Assembly (NCBI GenBank): GCA_003162615.1
Contig: PMNG01000214.1
Location: 1 to 8,958, forward strand
Length of the DNA: 8,958 nucleotides
Reading direction: 5' to 3'
From: Methanothrix sp.
GTDB taxonomy: Archaea > Halobacteriota > Methanosarcinia > Methanotrichales > Methanotrichaceae
Shown: one piece after another, positions 5,594 to 8,958 of the stretch
How positions within the stretch are numbered: the first letter of the stretch is position 1
How the letters are laid out: each line of letters begins with the position of its first letter
The notes under the pieces: generated by a model
The model's input: only the letters and a program-made list of their open reading frames with translations
Told to the model about the DNA's origin: nothing
Databases searched by the model: none
Translations under genes and position numbers: made by a program

Positions 5594-6454
5594 ATGCCTA
5601 TGCTCGTCAAAGATGTAATGGTCAGGGATGTTGCCTATGCATCCCTTCCAGGAAACAGGGATCAGGTCTTAAAAACGCTACAAGAACGCCAGGTTTCAGG
5701 AGTCCCTGTGGTCAAGAAAGAAGAGTTGGTGGGGATGATCACCAGGTCCGACATTCTGAGGAACCGGGAGGAGGATCAGACCGCTCTGCTGATGACCAGG
5801 AAACCGATAACTGTTACATCAGATACCACCATAATGGAGGCATCCAGGCTCCTGTTGGAGCACGGAATAAGGCGCCTACCTGTAGTGGACGGCAAAAAGC
5901 TGGTAGGCATAATCACCGTAGCAGACATCGTCAAGGTGGCCTCCGACCTGAACATTCGGACAGATGTAGAGGAGTACTTCGAAAAAGACATCCTGGTCCT
6001 GTGGAGCGAGATGCCTGTGCCCATTGCAGGTGCAGTCATGGAGTACGCTCAGGTGGCAGCCTGTCCGGTGATCGACTCAGGCCTGAAGCTTGTTGGCATA
6101 ATCTCCGATCGGGACCTGATCAAGTCCAGCATAATCGAGGACTCTGTTGGAAAGACTGTCTTGTCTGCTGCCCATGAAGAGGACGAGTGGATGTGGAACA
6201 GCGTAATGGAGACCACGAACAAGTACTATGCAGTTTCGAGGATCGAGCTGCGCAACATTTTGGTCAAGGAAGCCATGGTGTCGGCTATAACAGTAATAAA
6301 GAGCGTAGGAATCAGCGAGTGCGCCAGCTTGATGCGGAAGAACAAGATCGACCAGATACCTGTTGTCAGCTCCAGCCAGAAGCTGATCGGGATGATCAGG
6401 GACAAGGACATTGTAGAAGCCCTGGTGGATCATAGCCAGCAGCAGCCGACGTAG
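5594..6454 (+). CDS. quadruple CBS-domain protein
   Basis: A soluble protein made only of CBS domains, which bind adenosine ligands (AMP, ADP, ATP, SAM) and act as energy sensors. Counting from the TTG at 5585, the four repeats are at about 9-60 (VKDVMVRDV...LVGMITRSDIL), 69-120 (LMTRKPITV...LVGIITVADIV), 130-182 (YFEKDILVL...LVGIISDRDLI) and 226-281 (LVKEAMVSAITV...LIGMIRDKDIV). Each ends in the hydrophobic-GxI-(T/S/R)xxD pattern. Repeats 1/2 and 3/4 would each form a Bateman pair, with a longer linker (183-225) between 3 and 4. There is no output domain, so it probably acts through a partner. The start is uncertain: TTG 5585 overlaps the usp stop, while ATG 5594 or ATG 5600 follow it closely. 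I chose 5594 as a restart site. It is the last gene of the operon. Confidence 0.88.
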   Translation: MPMLVKDVMVRDVAYASLPGNRDQVLKTLQERQVSGVPVVKKEELVGMITRSDILRNREEDQTALLMTRKPITVTSDTTIMEASRLLLEHGIRRLPVVDGKKLVGIITVADIVKVASDLNIRTDVEEYFEKDILVLWSEMPVPIAGAVMEYAQVAACPVIDSGLKLVGIISDRDLIKSSIIEDSVGKTVLSAAHEEDEWMWNSVMETTNKYYAVSRIELRNILVKEAMVSAITVIKSVGISECASLMRKNKIDQIPVVSSSQKLIGMIRDKDIVEALVDHSQQQPT

Positions 6455-6648
6455 CTGTTGATTCGATTATTTTTCAATTTCTTTGCAGTAGCGGCGAGCC
6501 GGAGAAATTGCTGGAGCGGGCTTTAATTGCATGCTCCACAAACCGTTTTTCGCCCGACGATTGCGGTCTGATGTATATTGGCCGGGCGATAGAGGCCGCT
6601 AAATGTGATTTTAGAACTAAAGATAATACCTATAGAAAATTTGATTAA
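6436..6648 (+). other. hidden open frame without an ATG, overlain by nested inverted repeats
   Basis: After the CBS stop, a frame stays open to TAA 6646-6648 and encodes a protein-like stretch (EPEKLLERALIACSTNRF, then SPDDCGLMYIGRAIEAAKC), yet the only early start codon is TTG at 6508, with GGAG just 3 bases before it. It could be a degraded gene end or a small gene. The same DNA carries three perfect stems: TAGCGGC/GCCGCTA (6489-6495 with 6595-6601) encloses TGGAGC/GCTCCA (6512-6517 with 6533-6538) and TCGCCCG/CGGGCGA (6550-6556 with 6583-6589). This makes a potential three-way junction of about 113 bases, so an RNA is the alternative. I cannot choose between them. Confidence 0.25.
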
Positions 6649-6674
6649 TAATTGGAAGCAATATCATATTTCAA

Positions 6675-6679
6675 GAGGT
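6675..6679 (+). promoter_or_regulatory. Shine-Dalgarno site of the ChaB-like gene
   Basis: GAGGT lies 8 bases before the ATG at 6688 and fixes that start over the in-frame TTG at 6652, which has no such motif and would add 12 residues not found in the family. Confidence 0.65.
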
Positions 6680-6687
6680 TATCTTTA

Positions 6688-6918
6688 ATGCCTTACAAGA
6701 ATGTGTTAGATCTGCCCGAAAGCGTACAGAAAAACTTACCTGAACACGCCCAGAAAATTTATTTGGAGGCTTTCAACAATGCTTGGGAAGAGTACGCAAA
6801 GCCGGAAGATCGCAAGGGAGGAGCAACAAGGGAAGAAACGGCACACAAAGTTGCCTGGTCAGCAGTGAAGCAAACCTACGAAAAGGATGAGAAATCTGGA
6901 GAGTGGAAGAAAAAGTAA
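6688..6918 (+). CDS. chaB: ChaB family protein
   Basis: A 76-residue full-length member of the ChaB family (PF06150). Conserved features are MPYKNVLDLPESVQKNLPEHAQ (residues 1-22), IYLEAFNNAWEEY (24-36), and the ATREETAHKVAWSAVKQTYEK segment (46-66), ending in a lysine-rich tail. In E. coli chaB sits beside the chaA cation antiporter gene and was proposed to regulate it; no chaA is present here, and family members are widespread as orphans of unclear role. It is small, soluble and rich in helix. The upstream spacer of about 230 bases suggests its own promoter (AT-rich 6601-6660). It converges on the next gene, with a hairpin between. Confidence 0.88.
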   Translation: MPYKNVLDLPESVQKNLPEHAQKIYLEAFNNAWEEYAKPEDRKGGATREETAHKVAWSAVKQTYEKDEKSGEWKKK

Positions 6919-6990
6919 TTGATACAGCTAACTATGAGGATTCATGGTTATCTCCGATCTGAAACCTAAAGATTCATTTCATCCACTTCT

Positions 6991-7034
6991 GGGCGGCATC
7001 CTATCGATTTAAGATTGCACAATCCGCCCTTTTT
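6991..7034 (+). terminator. hairpin plus T5 between convergent genes
   Basis: GGGCGG (6991-6996) pairs with CCGCCC (7024-7029), which is followed directly by TTTTT (7030-7034). Within the loop GATT/AATC can form a small inner stem. It lies between the ChaB-like gene and the convergent secreted-protein gene, so it fits a terminator for the former. Confidence 0.4.
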
Positions 7035-7042
7035 CGATCGTA

Positions 7043-7654
7043 TTAATCAAGGATTTGCTTTATCTCCTCAACATGAATTGTATTCAGCAATCTTTCTGTT
7101 TCTTTGTCAGGCCATTGAGATACGACATATACAAATTTTGTAGCTTTTCCATTGACCTCATCCAGCCAATACATTGCCATATATGTCATCAAAGGATCAT
7201 AAGACTCGTTACCTGCTTTCAAGAGTAATCCCTTGTGGCCGTCAATCATTCTATCAAAGACTCTTATGTACTTGTTTGAGTTGTTTTCGGTCGCGTTTTT
7301 TTCTATATTACTTGTATTTTCAGGGTTCTTCAAGACGAAGACGCCAACCATACCCCATCTCTTGTAGGGATCGGTGTCATTGCCTGCCATTACCGCAACT
7401 CCATTAGCAAGCTCATTAGCCGGTGCTTTGAAAGAGCTGCCGAAAAATGCCGAGCCGTTGCTCCAAAATTTTGCGACCATGTTCGTGTCATTTATGGCAG
7501 CAAAGCTTATTCTAAAGTCCTTTACCGTCTCGTTTACCTGTAAAGACGATGCATCGGCATTTACCAAAGACGGCAGAATGAACAACACGACGAGCGCTAA
7601 TCCTATCAAGATACATGATTTCGCCAATTTATCCCTCACGACCTGATGAAACAT
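7043..7654 (-). CDS. secreted or membrane-anchored, sequon-rich protein of unknown function
   Basis: 203 residues. The N-terminus has a basic stretch (RDKLAK), a hydrophobic core at 14-31 (CILIGLALVVLFILPSLV) and a likely cleavage site after NADA, so it is exported or anchored by that segment. The mature part has eight NxS/T sequons (N41, N55, N66, N92, N113, N120, N124, N149), consistent with S-layer-type N-glycosylation. It shows beta-rich stretches and an aromatic run, MTYMAMYWLDEVNG (156-169), then KFVYVVSQWPD. I do not recognise a domain, though proteins of this build occur in methanogens. No Shine-Dalgarno motif precedes the ATG at 7654. A TATA-like GCTTTTTAGG (7690-7681, minus) lies about 30 bases upstream, so a leaderless transcript is likely. 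It is transcribed away from the tRNA methyltransferase gene. Confidence 0.7.
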   Translation of the reverse strand: MFHQVVRDKLAKSCILIGLALVVLFILPSLVNADASSLQVNETVKDFRISFAAINDTNMVAKFWSNGSAFFGSSFKAPANELANGVAVMAGNDTDPYKRWGMVGVFVLKNPENTSNIEKNATENNSNKYIRVFDRMIDGHKGLLLKAGNESYDPLMTYMAMYWLDEVNGKATKFVYVVSQWPDKETERLLNTIHVEEIKQILD

Positions 7655-7829
7655 AAGATGGATAATCTTTTCGTCAGTTTCCTAAAAAGCCTGATGTGAA
7701 GATTCCTGAACATAAGAAGAATTATCAATCATTTCACAATCGTTTTATCACCGAACGACAAGGATTCTGTGGACCAGGAAAGCACAACTTCTTATCCGCA
7801 AGACTCTATAATAGCCAAACCAGATCTTA
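7655..7829. promoter_or_regulatory. divergent promoter region
   Basis: The 175-base spacer holds a TATA-like GCTTTTTAGG on the minus strand (7690-7681) for the secreted protein and TCTATAATAG on the plus strand (7805-7814) for the methyltransferase. Each lies roughly 25 to 30 bases from its start codon and neither gene has a Shine-Dalgarno motif, which fits leaderless mRNAs. Transcription starts are inferred only. Confidence 0.35.
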
Positions 7830-8309
7830 ATGAACATGTCCCTCGAAACGCAGCCCGAGAAAGTAGTCTACACGCCCATCGGCGTGGTCGCCAGCAGCTT
7901 CAACGAGCCAGGCGATCCAAAGACCATGAGGAACGCCGAATCCACGCTTATCCTGGACGAAAAATACTTGGGCGCTCTGGACGGCCTGGACAGGTACAGA
8001 TATCTCTTGGTCATCTACCACATCGATCGCTCACCAGGCTATCGCGAGCGGGTGCACCCAATGGGCGACTACTCAATCCCTGAGCGCGGCGTGCTTGCCA
8101 CTAGGAGCCCATGCCGGCTCAACCCCCTCGGGATCACATTGGCGGAGATCCTTTCAATTGAGGGAAATAAGATCAGGGTGATTGGCCTAGATGCCCTGAA
8201 CGGAACGCCGATCCTGGACATAAAGCCTTATGAGGAACACTTCGACTCGCCGGTGGGTATCGAGAGGGAGAGGGATCCTGGGTACAGGCCGAAGGAGAGT
8301 GCCGATTAA
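7830..8309 (+). CDS. trmO: TrmO/TsaA-like tRNA N6-threonylcarbamoyladenosine methyltransferase
   Basis: 159 residues of the UPF0066/TsaA (TrmO) family, SAM-dependent enzymes shown in bacteria to methylate N6 of t6A37 in a tRNA-Thr; in archaea the role is by homology. Features in order are YTPIGVVASSF (residues 14-24), DEKYLGALDGLDRYRYLLVIYHIDRS (42-67), the GVLATRSPCRLNPLGIT segment (87-103) that holds the family's (F/L)xTRSPxRPNPIG motif, then GLDALNGTPILDIKPY (123-138) and a FDSPVG tail. All are conserved, so it should be functional and cytoplasmic. It is shorter than E. coli TrmO (about 235 residues), matching the compact archaeal form. The motif has Leu where Pro is usual (RLNPLG). ATG 7830 is taken as the start; ATG 7836, two codons on, fits the TATA-like box at 7805-7814 equally well. 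Confidence 0.88.
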   Translation: MNMSLETQPEKVVYTPIGVVASSFNEPGDPKTMRNAESTLILDEKYLGALDGLDRYRYLLVIYHIDRSPGYRERVHPMGDYSIPERGVLATRSPCRLNPLGITLAEILSIEGNKIRVIGLDALNGTPILDIKPYEEHFDSPVGIERERDPGYRPKESAD

Positions 8310-8349
8310 ATTTAATTTTGTGCTCGCATCAATGCATGCGATTCTAGGA

Positions 8350-8448
8350 TTACTTTCTCATTTCTCTCATACGGTCTTTATCGTAGCCGTGATCCATAAT
8401 GAAGACAAGCTCTATTCCAAACTGAATACTATCTACGAAGTGTAGCAA
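8350..8448 (-). other. short protein-like open frame, possible gene remnant
   Basis: From TTG 8448 to TAA 8350-8352, 32 codons give a peptide that looks like a real C-terminus (HFVDSIQFGIELVFIMDH, then GYDKDRMREMRK). It begins just past the stop of the broken gene to its right, in a different frame. There is no Shine-Dalgarno motif, no ATG before residue 18, and no recognised family. It may be a separate decayed gene tail. The plus-strand frame over the same bases reads less like protein. Confidence 0.18.
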
Positions 8449-8450
8449 TG

Positions 8451-8958
8451 TTATTTTACATTTTTCAGTTTAAGGATAAATGCGTACCATGTACTTTTAT
8501 CATCCCAGTGGCTCCTAAATGATTTAACTGCGCTTACAAATGTTGGGATGGCACCGTAAACAGGTATAAGAGATGTGGCATTTAGTCCAAGTTCCACTCC
8601 AAGCTTAAATTTTGTGGTGTGCTTCTTCTCCAATTCTTTAGATATTTCCCTTGCATAATATTTTATAATTTTTCCAGTATATTCAGAGTTCGTCAATATT
8701 TCAGGACCCTCTTTTACAGTAGAAGATACATGTCCTATGAAATCTCTAAAGTTGCTCCATGATCGTTCGTCTCGAAGCTCGAGAACTTTTTCTATCGGCA
8801 ACTTAGAAAAATTTGGTGCTTCTATATTTAGTATTTCACGAAGCGCAATCGATTCAACAACCGGCTTGGAGCCAATAGTGATTTCTTACTGGCAGCATTT
8901 TCTCTTTAGAAGATCATGATGCATTTTGTCAACAATAACGGTAGTGTGCCGAAATTTC
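8451..8958 (-). pseudogene. gene interrupted by an in-frame TAA, 5' part beyond the right edge
   Basis: On the minus strand a single frame reads from the window edge (8957) through TTVIVDKMHHDLLKRKCCQ to TAA at 8888-8886. It then continues in the same frame with EITIGSKPVVESIALREIL and 130 more codons to TAA 8453-8451. No ATG or GTG follows the inner stop before well-formed coding sequence begins; the first start codon, TTG 8801, lies inside it. So the stop breaks one reading frame. The downstream part is helical and charged (IEKVLELRDERSWSNFRDFIG; AREISKELEKKHTTKFKLG) with a less polar segment, LNATSLIPVYGAIPTFVSAV. I do not recognise the family. The region is AT-rich compared with the genes at 2555-6454, which suggests recent transfer. 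A sequencing error is possible; otherwise the product is truncated or dead. Confidence 0.5.

Noticed and set aside
5524..6177. 217-codon plus-strand frame across usp and the CBS gene
   Set aside because: Arg/Gly/His-rich shadow of the CBS frame; the four CBS repeats are in the other frame.
8230..8445. 71-codon plus-strand frame after the methyltransferase
   Set aside because: Its first half is the methyltransferase gene in another frame. The second half has no start signal of its own, and the minus strand there is more protein-like.
8886..8888. Stop codon recoding (amino acid inserted at TAA)
   Set aside because: Pyrrolysine in methanogens is encoded by TAG and selenocysteine by TGA; no known system reads TAA this way, so mutation or sequencing error is simpler.
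1..8958. tRNA genes, CRISPR arrays or an intact insertion sequence
   Set aside because: No T-loop/anticodon pattern, no regularly spaced repeats of CRISPR length, and no transposase frame or terminal repeat pair was recognised by eye. A tRNAscan or ISfinder-type search was not possible.

Overview
The window reads as a chromosomal segment of a methanogenic archaeon, most likely of the Methanotrichaceae/Methanosarcinales type. That placement is inferred from gene content and not proven. The pointers are an archaeal-type riboflavin/F420 pathway reductase (the single-domain RibD-C form), a DUF169 protein, secreted proteins with many N-glycosylation sequons, a lamin-tail surface protein, a decayed papain-like surface peptidase, TATA-like boxes in place of -10/-35 promoters, and some genes that look leaderless. 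Base composition is near-balanced in the conserved genes and clearly more AT-rich in the spacers and at the right end.

Layout from left to right. Bases 1-470 hold debris of a C1 (papain-family) peptidase gene on the minus strand, with stops and frameshifts, and perhaps the start of another minus-strand gene running off the left edge. An AT-rich spacer (470-729) carries a 13-bp direct repeat and a pair of competing inverted repeats ahead of a YgjP/DUF45 metallopeptidase gene (730-1215). A 767-base spacer (1216-1982) has only two dubious mini-ORFs, a terminator-like hairpin and several inverted repeats. Next come a secreted lamin-tail-domain protein (1983-2417) and a DUF169 protein (2555-3295), which converges on the pyrimidine reductase of riboflavin/F420 biosynthesis (3303-3998, minus, TTG start).

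Divergent from the reductase is a compact plus-strand operon: an AtzA/TrzN-like amidohydrolase with all metal ligands present (4087-5142), a universal stress protein (5151-5588) and a protein of four CBS domains (about 5594-6454). The genes abut or overlap. Both regulatory proteins belong to families that commonly bind adenine nucleotides, while the hydrolase family commonly deaminates amino-heterocycles. The reductase/hydrolase pair suggests a testable idea: the hydrolase could supply the deamination step that follows the archaeal reductase.

After the operon lies a spacer with a hidden, protein-like open frame and nested inverted repeats (6436-6648), then a ChaB-family gene (6688-6918). It converges on a secreted, sequon-rich protein of unknown role (7043-7654, minus). 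A divergent TrmO/TsaA-like tRNA methyltransferase follows (7830-8309). The right end (8350-8958, minus) is AT-rich and carries a gene broken by an in-frame TAA and continuing off the window, plus a short protein-like open frame. I saw no tRNA, rRNA, CRISPR array or intact mobile element. No clearly new multi-gene system is visible; the best leads are the hydrolase/reductase pairing, the alternative-pairing leaders and the broken genes at both ends.
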